The translations under genes and the position numbers were made by a program. Below the pieces are notes generated by a model that was not told where the DNA came from, searched no databases, and was given only the letters and a program-made list of their open reading frames with translations. 64,000 nt of DNA from Platynereis dumerilii. Taxonomy: Eukaryota > Annelida > Polychaeta > Phyllodocida > Nereididae. Location: contig JAPTHN010000089.1 in NCBI GenBank assembly GCA_026936325.1, positions 186,001 to 250,000 of the forward strand, written 5' to 3'. Every line of letters starts with the position of its first letter. Position 1 is the stretch's first letter. This document shows positions 1 to 11,229 of this stretch, one piece after another.

Positions 1-1730
1 GGCAATCCATGGTGTTTAACTCAAACAATTAAACCCTCATTAGTACAACAACGGAATAGCAAACATCCCAGGACATTTCTGACACATCAGCATTAAATCT
101 TAATATGCTGAATCAGCCGCTGTTTCTATCCAAACATTCCCATTTACATTCAGCTCTGCTAAACTGTAATCAGATGAAATAACCAACAGCCAGCCTATAA
201 TTGAGCAACGTAATGCCAGTGATCCTCTTTTGCTGTTGTGGAAATGACTTTTGGTTGACAGGGGAGCCTTATAGTTGCTGTGAGGCGTCACTAATTGATG
301 GGGGAATTCCATGAGCTGGCCTCTGCTTATCTGCTCCTACTTATCCTGTTAATTTCACTATGCTCTTAAGGACTATTTGCCCTAGGGATGGCATTACCAT
401 TAAAGCTTGTTCGAATAGAGACCATGCTGTCATGTCTGTGGAGTCATACTTGCCATCTATATAGGACCCTCTGTCTTGCCTTTCTCCAGCTTGCTTCATG
501 TCGCTTTAATGCTCAGTAGTTCTCATTTGCATAGTAAACAAAACATGGCTCTTGGTCTTGTATTCGGAGAATCTTAGAAGAGGAAATGCCAGATGGAAAG
601 ACAGGTCATTTGTTATTCTTGGCAGAAACTGCATTTTATAGCAGAGAGATCAAAGCAATCTCCTGGTCAGACCAAACAAAGATCAAATCAGCAGGTCGAT
701 TCCCTGACCTATCTACTCTTTAATACAAACGTTTGGCTCCTAGGGCCCTGCACGGGACTAGATTTTTGTCTCACTCCCGCCCGTTCTTTCCAAATCTGCT
801 CCCGTTCCCGTCCCGCTCTAGGCATTACAATGATAAAATTTTCCGAATTTTAACCCACTCCCACCAAATTTTGTCAAGTTCAGTCCCGTTCCCGTCCCGT
901 GCAGGGCCCTAATGGCTCCTTATGAGCAAGTCTGTTTCAGGAGACAATGTAACCAAGTAGTTCTCGAAGCTGCAATGCTCCGTATGGGTGGGTGGAATTG
1001 ACATGTGCTCATGATAATTTTCTTGTCCTGGCTTGGAGAAGGTCACTCATGGAATTAATTGATGAATGTGATCATGCTGATGCTTGCTACATGAGAAGTC
1101 TGTCTTGATTGATCAATGCTTCATATTCATGGTTTGGTGGCTCTGAATGTTGGAATGTTCGTAGCTGAAGCAATGTGTATCTATTCTTCACTTGAGCCAG
1201 AAGACTGCATGGCAGAGCTGTTAGTCTGATTGGGAGAGCATTAAGCCAGATTCAGGCTTCAGCCCTTTAGATGTTCCAAGACTTTTTATGGCGAGTGAAT
1301 GAGTGAATTTGTGTTTTACGCCCCATCAGCAACAGTATGGGCTATTTAGAGGCAAACAGGGAAACTTTTTATGGCTATGGCACCCTACTACAGACTGTCT
1401 TCCAATAGTTCACTATGTACAGTATCTTTCCACTTAGTGCCTATCAAGCTGCGGGAATTTAACAGAGCATACTACAATGTGTGGTGACTTGATGTTGAAA
1501 GTTGTTTGAATTTACCAAAAAATTACTGGTTCTTTGAACTCATATGGCTGCCACAAGACAATCCTCGATGACCTTGTCATTTCCACAATCACCCTCTGGC
1601 GAAATGTTCTGGTTGGGTATGGTTATTCACTCTCACGGTGTCTCCGTATCCCCAAGGGGATGTGCTTCAGCTGTCCAGTGTCCACCATACACATTTTGAA
1701 ATTGGATGGCTTTAATATTGGTGATTGATT
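1..1730. repeat. Array 1 short block, copy 1 (left part outside the window)
   Basis: Shares landmarks in order with the blocks at 5.6, 14.8, 17.5 and 20.2 kb: the ACCCTCATTAG segment near 32, GGGGAATTCCATGAGCTGGC near 301, ACCATGCTGTCATGTCTGTG near 421, and the TTGATGTTGAAAGTTG segment near 1490. Open frames are short and not conserved in length. A MITE sits at 741-911. Confidence 0.85.
741..911. mobile_element. Short hAT-like MITE (171 bp)
   Basis: The ends are perfect inverted repeats TAGGGCCCTGCACGGGAC / GTCCCGTGCAGGGCCCTA. The 8-bp flanks TTGGCTCC (733-740) and ATGGCTCC (912-919) match at 7 of 8 positions. The paralogous blocks at about 15.47, 18.21 and 20.98 kb lack it and read straight through the same ATGACTCC/ATGGCTCC site, which confirms the insertion. 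The interior is C-rich with CCCGTTCCCGTCCCG motifs. Confidence 0.88.
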
Positions 1731-1789
1731 TCTTTGCATATGAATCAAAGTAAGAATTGACAAGTTTGTGTAATTCCGTGTATTGTGCA

Positions 1790-4290
1790 AACACTTGATA
1801 CATTCATATTACATTATTGAGTCTCCTCCAGTTTCTTTCCGTGTTCCCAGCCATTTGCTGTGAGTACAGTACATGCAAGTCTCCAGTCTGTCATGTTGAT
1901 GAACGTTTCTCATTGATGCATGCAATTTGCTGCTGAACTTGTATCATTCATTTTGCCAACATGCAGGGCCGGCAACAAAATAAAAAGACTTAAGCAAAAG
2001 AGAGGAGAGCTGAACCAAGTTAGACCAGCCATGCCGCTGATCTCTCCATAAAGCCTGGACAGGTGCAGTTGGCTTGCGGCCCAGTTCTGTTGCTTTCTCT
2101 TCCTCAGCTCCCTGCATCAATCTGTTGCATCATGTATCACAATGCTACTCCCTCCCACTTCCTTTTCTGCTCTGTCCCTTCTCCTTTCGCTTCTTCTTTT
2201 CGCTTCTCCTTTTCTCCTTCTCCCATCCCCAATCTCCCTTCTCCCCCACTGCCCTTCTTCCTCTGTCTTTCTTACTTAGAACTTTTTCTCATTCGTCTTA
2301 CTCTTTTCCCTCCCCTAAGCTTCTATTTTCACTTCTCCCTTATCTCCTCCCTCTCTTCTCTCCTTCTGAAATATTGTATCCTCCTCCATACCCTCTCCCT
2401 TCTATTCCTGAGGAATCTCTCATCCCTCTCCTTCCCCTACCGTTCATTCCTGTAAGCATGTCTCTGATTGTCTCATTCCTAACTCGCTTCCCCTGATATT
2501 CTGTTCTTCAATTTAATGAGCTCTGTGTGAATCCAGGCCTCAAAACGACTCCCAACACAGCCTGCTTATGGATTGGACCCCCTTTAAATCAGGGGGCGAT
2601 ATTTGGATTAGTGGGGTGGAGTTGTGAAGGACCTCTGGGATGGCCTGTAATTACAAGCATTTGAGTTGTGAAGAGAAAAGAAGGCAGGCCAAGGTTATGG
2701 CTGCGGAAACAAGAGCAACAGGGGGGTGGGGCACTTGCAAGTGATGAAGATGCAACATGGTATTTGGAAGAGGTGGAGGAGGATGGAGGGGGGTAAGAGG
2801 GTCAATGAGATTGTTGCAGAGCCAATGATTGCTTGAGCAAGGCAATTCTTGACATCCCTCACTCTTTTATTGCCGTGGCCTCTGCCAGCCTCTGCTTTAG
2901 TTGCGATTGTACTTTGCTACAACTAAAAGTGCTTCATCAGCAATTCTCTCCCCTCTCCAAGGCCCCTTGATCACGAAAGGTCTTCCCATAGACATGTGTT
3001 ACACTGCATTAGCGGACTGTAGCAAAGCTTTGCCCACTTCTTGTACTGCTATGCACATCGATGCTTTACTGTAGTTAGTAGATGCCCCATAGATACTCGG
3101 TCATTGGATGCTCAGTGGATGCCCACTCTTCCCAACCTTATTTGGTCAGTAGCCTGTGACCTGTGGGTACACTCCTCTAAGTTATCCTCACAGGACGATT
3201 AATTGAACCAATGCCCCTTGCCATGTGCTGCTGATTCGCTGCTGATTTGTTGCACATCACTGGAATTGCATTTCATGGAAAGCATTGGGAGGGAAGCATT
3301 CAGATCTCGTGAGCCGGAGGATGTCTGGTTGAAATGCCTTTTTGGTTTTGGTTGGAATTGGTGAGCTTTGGGGAGATCATTCTTCGTTTTGATTAAAGAC
3401 GAAAGAGCTTGGGAGAGTTTGCAGAGCTTGGGAGAGTTTGCAGAGCTTGGGAGAGCATGAAGACATGGAAGGGAGTGTGGAGAAATTACAAAGGAGGATT
3501 TAGGAAAGAAAGTTCTGTGGAATAGATTGGCTGGTAGAAGCCATTGTTTATTGAAAGGGATGAGCCAGGGCTTTCCTTGATAACTGCTTCACATGCAACC
3601 AACGTTCTGCCTGTTCGGCTTAAGCAATGCAAGCCATGACCAATGCAGTGCCCAATGCTCGTACTGTGCTCATGGAGGGCTCATGTAGTGCCTGTATGAT
3701 CGTTGCCTTGCCATGGTATTGGCAATGTTCTCTCTAATGGCCTCTTCAGTGTCCTTCCCAATACAATGTTCTCATCAATTGCCCTTCCCAATGTCCAATG
3801 CATCCATCTAATGCCCTCTGCCCCCCTTGCTCTCCTTGCATGCCACATACCTCCACAGTCCACATGCAACCCTCAAGAGTGCCTCAGGGTCCCAATACTC
3901 CTTACTCCTTCTTCCATTTCATGTTAAGAATCCAACCTCCCATGTCCTCCATAAGGTCCTTCGCTAGGTGAACGAGGCCCTCCATAAGGTCCTCAAAGGG
4001 CCTCCCAGGCAAGGATGCACTAACGTCCTTCAATCCGTAAATCAAGACATTCTCCTCATGAAAGATTCGCATCAGGACTCGATCAGAACCATTTTCGCAG
4101 TATCCGCCTAAAGACGCGTTGAAAGCTTAAATGAGTTGTAATAGTTCTTGATCCGTTCTACACATTGCATGACTGAACTTGAAGATCTGATTCAACAAGT
4201 AAGCCAGTCTTTGCAAGTTTGTGGAGCTCTTGAACATATTTGAATATCTTTCTTCTTTGCAGCTTTTTCAAAAGGTCACATGATCTAATC
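1790..4290. repeat. Array 1 long block, copy 1
   Basis: Colinear with 21750-24110 and 24900-27570: GTTTCTTTCCGTGTTCC start, a long C/T tract (about 2090-2460), the GGGGCGATATTTGG-like segment near 2597, a G-run near 2720-2790, CTGGTAGAAGCCATTGTTTA near 3532, and the CATTGCATGACTGAACTTGA end near 4163. The minus-strand open frame seen at 26476-27360 is broken here by stops. Confidence 0.85.
2090..2460 (+). repeat. Polypyrimidine tract, long block 1
   Basis: Almost pure C/T on the plus strand for about 370 bases, with CTTCTCC, CTCCCT and TTCTCATT motifs. Long open frames of Ser/Pro/Leu/Phe here are composition artefacts. The tract could form triplex DNA (inference). Confidence 0.85.
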
Positions 4291-4529
4291 GGTCTTGTTC
4301 TACACTGTATTCCCAACTGGTAGTTTTTATAGTTTATACAGAAAAGTACACTATTACAAAGCTGATGTATTTTAGAAATGCCAGAAGATCAGGGGCTATG
4401 TTTAGAGACAGTGTTTTATAATGAGCCTGCTACGAGTGCTTTGCTGTTTCTCTTTGGCATAGGCTAACAAGGACATATATGTTGACACAGGTAACAATAT
4501 TCGATATGTACCGATATTGTACTGTGCTA

Positions 4530-6620
4530 CCTGTAGAGCAAATTGCCCTTAACCAGAAGCAAACACACGTTCTCCAATGACAATATTTCCATATTCAGAA
4601 TGATTCTATACATGTAGCCTTAGATGTTCAGGTTTGGTGTTGGGAGGGCATCGGATTTTCTGAAGTCCATTAGGAGCACAGTGACATTTATTGGAAACCA
4701 GTGAAAGTACATAATCATTTTTTAGCTAAGTTCAAGTACTTCAAGCATATCAGAAAATATTGGAATGAAGCACAAGAACATTTGCAGTGCTGACTGTTAC
4801 AATATAATTGGTCAGCAAACTGGCAATTGCCTTGGATAACTGGAATGGTGATGCAATATCATCAGTGTCTGTACCCAGAGGCTGTCCTCTGTAGTCCCCA
4901 TGCACTGAGTCTGCAGAGTCTGGCACTGACTGTTTGTTCTGGTTTGGAGGAAGAATGGCCGGGGACTCGTTGAGGAGTGAAGCCTGCAGCACACTTGTTT
5001 TGTTTTTGTTCCATCACAACCTCACTGAAAGTGGTTTACTGAAGGTGCTTTTAGCTTTTTTTCTCACTTTCTTAAATGAATTCTGCCTCAGGTGTGAATA
5101 GAAACAAGATTATTTGTCCCTCAGGATGATCTGTCTTGCAATGCCGCAATTCTAAGCCTCCTAACACCTACAAACAATTGTCCTTCACAATCCGTTCAAA
5201 GACTGTCATCCTTTGTGACAGGCTGTGTCAGACCTCTGAGCTCACACAGCTACCATCCCAATGATATGCCATTGTCTGTTAACAAATGATAAAGCATATT
5301 TCATCCCTGTATCTTGTACCATCTTTTATCCTTATATAGCTCATCTTTGTCATTCCACAATCATCCCTAAGTCTTACATATTTGTCCCATCACCACTCCC
5401 ATCACAGTCCAAACACAATAGCGCATTCCTGAGTTGAATGACAGGCTTGCATTATGGGATGTGATCTCCACAGGTTCTCTCATTTTCCATTAATGACCTT
5501 ACATACCCCCCCTTCTTCCTTCTATGGACCCCAAAAGACATTAGAGGACCTTCTTTGGCCTCTTTGGTTCTTACATCAACCTATTAAGCCCTCATTAGCA
5601 CAGCAACAGAATAACGAACATCCCAACACATTTCACAGCCATCAGCATAAAATCTTGATCTAAATCAGCTGTTGTTTCTTTCCTGAAATTTCCAATTATA
5701 TTCAGCTCTTTCTCTCCGCAATCAGATGAAATAACCAAAATTCTGGCTGCCTAGCCCGTAATCAGGCAACATAATGCCAGCTATCCTCTTTTGCAGTTGT
5801 GGAAATGACTATTGGTTGACAGGGGAGGCTTATAGTTGCTGTGAGGCTCACTAATTGATGGAGGAATTCCATGAGCTGGCCTCTGCTTATCCGCTCCTAC
5901 TTATCCTGTTAATTTCACTATGCTCTTAAGGACTATTTGCCCAGGGGATGGGATTCCCCTTTAAGCTTGTATGAATAGAGACCATGCTGTCATGTCTGTG
6001 GAGTCATATTTGCCTAATATATGGGAATCTCTGTCTTACCTTTCTCCAGCTTGCTTTATATTGCTCTCTCTTACTCATTTGCATAGTAAACAAAGCATGG
6101 CTCTTGTATTGGGAGAATCTTAGAGGAGGAATGCATGATGGAAAGACAGGTCAGATGCACCATTTGTTATTCATGACACTAACTGCACTTTATAACTCAG
6201 AGATCAATGCAATCTCTTGGTCAGCCTGCATGAAAGCACACTGATGCAGCAGGTGGATTCTCTGACCTGTCCACTGTTTAATACCAACATATGACTCCTC
6301 ATAAGCAAGTCTGTCCTAGAACATGTAGAAACCAAAGCTTCAAATTTTCCCTCTGGTGAAGTACCTGATTTTCATTCTCCATAATGATTATTGACCAGAA
6401 TTTCTTTTGCAAGGTCATGCTTGAAAGTTAATTGATGAATATGATCATTCTGATGGCTTGCTACATGAGAAGTGTCCCTTGATTGATCAATCTCTTTGTT
6501 CATGGGTTGATGGCTCTGAACATTGGAACGGGACTGCTGCAAGGCGATCTTGTCTTCACATGAGCCAGATGACTGCATGGAAGAGTCGTCAATCTGATTT
6601 AGGAAGCATCAAGCCATAAC
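4530..6620. repeat. Array 1 short block, copy 2 (3' part missing)
   Basis: Starts with the AACCAGAAGCAAACACACG segment, passes through all landmarks to the ATGATCATTCTGATGGC segment near 6438, then loses similarity after about 6620. The expected TTGATGTTGAAAGTTG segment is absent, so the block is truncated or replaced. Confidence 0.8.
4750..4992 (-). other. Frame-preserving open segment in short block 2
   Basis: Homologue of 19399-19680. It carries a 3-base insertion giving TDTDDIAS and otherwise stays in frame. Confidence 0.3.
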
Positions 6621-7410
6621 TACTTCGAGACTTTCTTTGGTTGACCCCCAGACTATCGTGTTACTTTGAACTTATGTCAACCACCTTTTCATGACATGGC
6701 CGCATGGCTAGAAAAAGTAGTGATCGGGGCATGTCATTGCCTGGAAATTTCTTAATCCAGTGGAATTTTTTGCAGATTGTGCAAAATTTTCTAAATGGCT
6801 TATGATTTTATGTCTTTTGTCTCGGGAGAACTGTTGCTTGTAATTGAGTAGAATTTTCCCCTTTTATTTGTTATTCTCTTGAAATCAGTTTTTTTTTCAA
6901 GTCCTGCAAGCTCCTGGATAAGTAAATTAAGTAGTCATTGTATTTTAGTTCGTTTTTCAACCCAAAAAAACCAAACCCCTGAGAGACCGCTTCATGACCA
7001 CTAAAGGGATGGTCTTATAGCACCAGAGACCACTGTATTAAGAAAAGTGGATCTTGGCTCGGCCTGTTTGGTAACAAGGGAAGTGCATTGGTCCTTACTC
7101 CTGAGTCTTAGGAAGTAGCTGTTATTAGCTTCCTCAATGGTTTTGTCCGAGTACATAAAGGTCTTCCATGTCCTCTTCTCTAAATGCATGTTTATTGCTC
7201 AAAGAGAAAAGTAAACCAGCAGAAAGCTGATGCAATTTAGCAATGCCAGAAGTTCACAGGCTTCGTTTAGAGATAACTTTAGAGGCTATATGATATTCTG
7301 AGCCAGCTGTGAGTGCATTGCTCTCTCTTTAAAAGAGGCTTTCAAGGTCATTCTTGGTATAATGATATATATATACCTTTACATTTATTATGCATTGCTA
7401 CCTGTAGAGC
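6620..7410. other. Stretch between short blocks with no match elsewhere in the window
   Basis: No gene is seen. The segment near 6985-7035 holds repeated GACCAC/GGTC motifs (GAGACCGCTTCATGACCAC, AGAGACCACTGTATT) that look like one end of a DNA element, but no matching second end was found. The 62-codon minus-strand frame there is unremarkable. Confidence 0.4.
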
Positions 7411-7757
7411 GAATTGCCTATAACCAGAAGCAAACATATTAAGTTCTCCAATGACAATACTTTCATATTCAGGTAAATTCTATAGCCTGACAAGTTCAGC
7501 TTTGGTGTTAAAGGACATAGGCGATTCTGAAGTCCATTAGGAGAATGTCAACAGTTATTGGAAACCAGTGCAAGTACATAAGCATTTTTTAGCCAAGTTC
7601 TCGAGTACATCAGCAAATACAGGAAAGGGATAAAAGTACATTTGCAGGGCTGGAAATTACAATATAATTGGCCAGCAAACTGGCAATTGCCTTGGATGAC
7701 TGGAATGGTGATGCAATATCAGTTTCTGTACCCAGAGGCTGTCCTGAGTCCCCTTGT

Positions 7758-8070
7758 AGCAGAGTGGTTGGAGGCCCAAATTGGGGCTGTGACTGCCCCC
7801 GCTCTGCAACCTCACAAATTGTATATCAAATCGATCCTTATGACCTGAAGTTTAAAAAAAACCCGTCTGACGTTAAAAAATTAACGTGGCACTTTGCCGT
7901 CTCAGGGGTTAAAGGTCATGACCTCCATAGAAAAATGCCAAGTTTCAAGCACGGACATGAAATTCACTTTACAGGCTCTCCTGTGTGATCTGATTCAGAT
8001 ACAGAGGTGTATGATACATCAAATGAAAGGTCACATTGAGCTCAATAATTTGATTACAGCCACTTGACCT
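7758..8070 (+). repeat. Left terminal inverted repeat head of the fold-back element
   Basis: Unique (non-subrepeated) outer part of the left arm, matching the reverse complement of the outer part at about 13770-14087. The match is best from 7788 inward, through the poly-A/T run at 7853-7861 and the CTCCTGTGTGATCTGATTC segment near 7978. The outermost ~40 bases are more diverged between the ends. Confidence 0.85.
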
Positions 8071-9121
8071 TTGACCTCATTTGTATATCGCAGGAGTCAT
8101 AAATAGGTCAAAAATCAGTAAAAAATCACCTAATTTCTTCAAATGGAAAGAAAGAAAGTTTACCTACTATGTTATTTTCACAGGTCCAACCCCTAAATTT
8201 CATGTGCACACATCACAGGACACTGTGATGCAAATTTATGCAAATTTATTCACCATAGGTCAAAACAAGGTCAAAGGTCACATAACTCAAACATAGCACC
8301 CTTATTTCTCAAAATTTCAGCAGAAATGTATTATTTCAGGCCCAGTGTGTCATAGGCAATTTGTACATGGTCTTATTGTACACCATGTGAAAGGTCTCAA
8401 TGAGTACAATAATTTTGTGATACTCAATTGACCTTTGACCTCATTTGCATATCGCAGAAGTCATAAATAGGTCAAAAATCAGTATAAAATTACCTACTTT
8501 TTTCAAATGGAAAAAAAGAAAGTTTCCCTACTATGTTATTTTCATAGATGCAGCTCCTAAATTTCATGTGCATGCATCACAGGACATTGTCATGAAAATT
8601 ATGCAAATTTATTCATATTTCCATAGGTCACAATAAGGTCAAAGGTCACATAACCCGAACATAGCTCCCATATTTCTCAAAATTTCCGCAGAAATGCTTC
8701 TTTTCAGGCCGAATGTGTCATAGGCACTTTGTACTTGGTCATATTGTACACCATATGAAGGGTCTCAATTAGCACAATAATTTGGTGATACTCCATTGAC
8801 CTTTGACCTCATTTGAATATTACAGGTGTCATAAATTGGTCGAAAATCACTAATCATTTACCAATTTTTTTCAACTTGTAAGAAAAAAAGTTTCCCTTCT
8901 ATGTTTTTTTCATAGATTGTACCCCTAAATTCCAATTGCATTCTTTACAGGACATTGTGATACAAATTTATGCAAATTTATTCAACATAGGTCACATAAT
9001 TTATTCAACATAGGTCACAGCAAGGTCAAAGGTCACATAACCCAAACATAGCTCCCATCTTTCTCAAAATTTCAGCAGAATTGTATTATTTCAGGCCCAT
9101 GGTGTCATATGCATTTCCTGT

Positions 9122-9129
9122 ACGGACAT
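9122..9129. repeat. Target-site duplication, left copy (MITE 9130-9798)
   Basis: ACGGACAT, identical to 9799-9806. Confidence 0.9.
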
Positions 9130-9798
9130 TAGGGTGTTTCAGGTGCCCCCAATATTTTCCGATCCAGCTTGACCTTGGTGTGGTATTGCGGTTGATATAG
9201 TAGAAGTCACATGTAAAATTTTGGCCCATTCTATAAATACTTACCTTTACCAGAATTCACTTGAAGTTTATCATGTAATTCCCCATTGGCGAACTTGCAA
9301 ATTCTGAAGATATTCCAAAAATCAATGAAGGAATAAATGTTTTTTCCTCAATCCATAGTTTCTGAGTAAGTTTTGGGAGGGCAATTCAAATCTGGCATCA
9401 GCCATGTTACAGCTGGTCTTCCTTATGAGCTAGGAAGTGTTGAATTTCCTAAAATTCTCCCATTTTACGCAGATTTTCACAAATTTGATAGCTTCTGGCA
9501 GCTTGACAATTGGGGTTATAAAAAAAGTAACACCAAATTTGAATTGCCCTCCCAAAACTTACTCAGGAACTGTGGATTGAGAAAAAAATATTCATTTCTT
9601 CATTGGTTTTTTCAATATCTTGAGGATTTGCATGTTCGCCAATGGGGAATTACATTATAAACTTCAAGTGAATTTTGGTAAAGGTAAGTATTTATAGAAT
9701 GGGCCAAAATTTTACATGTGACTTTTACTATATAAACTGCAATACCAGACCAAGGTCAAGCTGGATCGGAAAATATTGGGGGCACCTGAAACACCCTA
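9130..9798. mobile_element. hAT-like MITE nested in the fold-back element
   Basis: Two inverted arms of 262 bases (9130-9391 and 9537-9798) flank a 145-base spacer. The ends read TAGGGTGTTTCAGGTGCCCC and its complement. A perfect 8-bp duplication ACGGACAT lies immediately outside both ends (9122-9129 and 9799-9806), and the subrepeat reads continuously once the insert is skipped. An 8-bp duplication is typical of hAT and some P-type transposons. The 95-codon open frame in the left arm and spacer has no transposase features. Confidence 0.9.
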
Positions 9799-9806
9799 AC
9801 GGACAT
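9799..9806. repeat. Target-site duplication, right copy (MITE 9130-9798)
   Basis: ACGGACAT, identical to 9122-9129. The host subrepeat resumes at once with GTACACCAAATGAAAGG. Confidence 0.9.
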
Positions 9807-9949
9807 GTACACCAAATGAAAGGAATCAATGGGTACTATAATTTGGTGATGCTCAATTGACCCGTCCTGTGACACTAATCTTTGTTGAATGACAGTGTGG
9901 TATGAAACCACTACCGTCCTGGCATACTTAGCTTTGTTGAATGACAGTA

Positions 9950-10565
9950 TTTTCTGAAATGGCACAGTTTGTATTAATCAAGTGCCAACATTTTGGGTTG
10001 TCTATAGTTGACATGACTTTGTGATACATCTTAAACGATTTGATGTCAAATAGAACTGTTTGTTTATTATTCAAGTGCTAGCACATCTGCCCTGGTTGCT
10101 TATTACTGAGATGTTTTTGTTATACAAATACAAAGAAATGGCACTGTTGTATTATCAAAGTGCCAGCATATCTGGTCGTTCATTGTTGATATAATTTTGT
10201 CATACAACTTAGTTGATGTCAATAGCACTGTTTGTTGTGTTATCCAAGTGATAGTATCTGGTTGTTTATAGTTTTGATGATTCGTTGGTAAAACTTAATG
10301 GCATTGTTTGTTGTATTATCCAATTGCCAGCTTATCTTGCATATCTGATTGTTTGTTATTGATATATTTTTGTGATACAACGAGATGTAACACGAAATGG
10401 CACTGTTGGTTGTTTTGTCCAAGTGCCAGAATATCTTGGATATCTAGTTGTTTGTTATTAATATATTTTTGCGATACAACTTAATGTAACATGAAATGGC
10501 ACTATTATCCAAGTGCTAGATTTGTTGGTTGTCTGTTGCTGAGATGATTTTGTGATGCAACTTGC
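9950..10565. repeat. Degenerate minisatellite in the centre of the fold-back element
   Basis: Units of roughly 90-110 bases each contain AAATGGCACTGTTTGTTGT-like sequence, then ATCCAAGTGCCAG, then TTGTTTATTGTTGATAT and TTTTGTGATACAACTT. About six diverged copies are readable. No coding sequence is seen. Confidence 0.6.
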
Positions 10566-10572
10566 ACCCTTG

Positions 10573-10802
10573 CACCCCGGGAACTCACTTTAGTCCGAGC
10601 CCATGGGACATTAAATGGAGGTGGGTTGAATCCAGTATTCTATGCTGGGACAACTGAAAGACCCTGGGCATCCCTGAATTAATAGGGTATGTGCCAGGCT
10701 CACAGTCTTCTCATCTTATCATTATACGGCGGTCGCCTGCCTTGATATAGCCCACTAAAATGCTGTAGAGGCGTAAAACACAATCAAACAAACAAACAAA
10801 CA
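10573..10802 (+). mobile_element. 5'-truncated tRNA-derived SINE in the centre of the fold-back element
   Basis: Closely matches the body and tail of the full SINE at 30866-31172, from CACCCCGGGAACTCACTTTA through a (CAAA)n-type tail. The tRNA-like head is absent. No convincing target duplication was found. Confidence 0.8.
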
Positions 10803-11229
10803 CTGTTTGTGGTAGCATATTTGGTTGTTTATTGAAGTACCATAGTACGAAATAGAAAGGATGATGTTATTGTTTTTACTTGATGAGCAATTGAGCATAT
10901 TACGAAGCCTTGAAGTTAAACTGCTCTTAAATCTGTAAGGAAATCTCAAAAACAAATTCTGCCTGAAATTTCAGGAAGTATGTGCTGTCTTTGTTTATCC
11001 TGTAATAAACTTTTCTAATAACAGCCATGGAAACCCTGATTCATATTTTTATTAAGCAATATGCCAATACCGTCAAAGATATAATTCATTCGTAAAAATA
11101 TTATATGTTATTATATTTAAGTCAAAATTAGTAGTATGACAATTTTATAGGTAAAAAATGTTCAAAAGAATCACAGTGCTCATTTAAAAAAAAAAGAAAG
11201 GCAGATTTACCAAATTTATTGATCCTTGC

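Larger units (their letters stand above)
8070..9862 (+). repeat. Left-arm ~365-bp subrepeats (three copies, the third split by a MITE)
   Basis: Units begin near 8070, 8432 and 8797, each opening with TGACCTTTGACCTCATTTG and containing the same order of short landmarks: a cluster of GGTCA half-sites, ATTTCATGTGCA-like sequence, AAGGTCAAAGGTCACATAAC, and TTTCAGGCC. Unit 3 is interrupted at 9130-9798. Short open frames of 63-71 codons recur in each unit but only mirror the repeat. Confidence 0.85.

Noticed and set aside
6985-7040. GAGACC/GGTCTC-rich hairpin-like sequence suggesting a transposon end
   Set aside because: Only one end is visible and no duplication or partner was found.
8081-8636. 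Recurrent ~70-codon frames starting MYIAGVINRSKIS or MHIAEVINRSKIS in the fold-back arms
   Set aside because: They repeat because the DNA subrepeats do. They use non-homologous ends, some copies are broken, and no start-stop architecture is shared across both arms.
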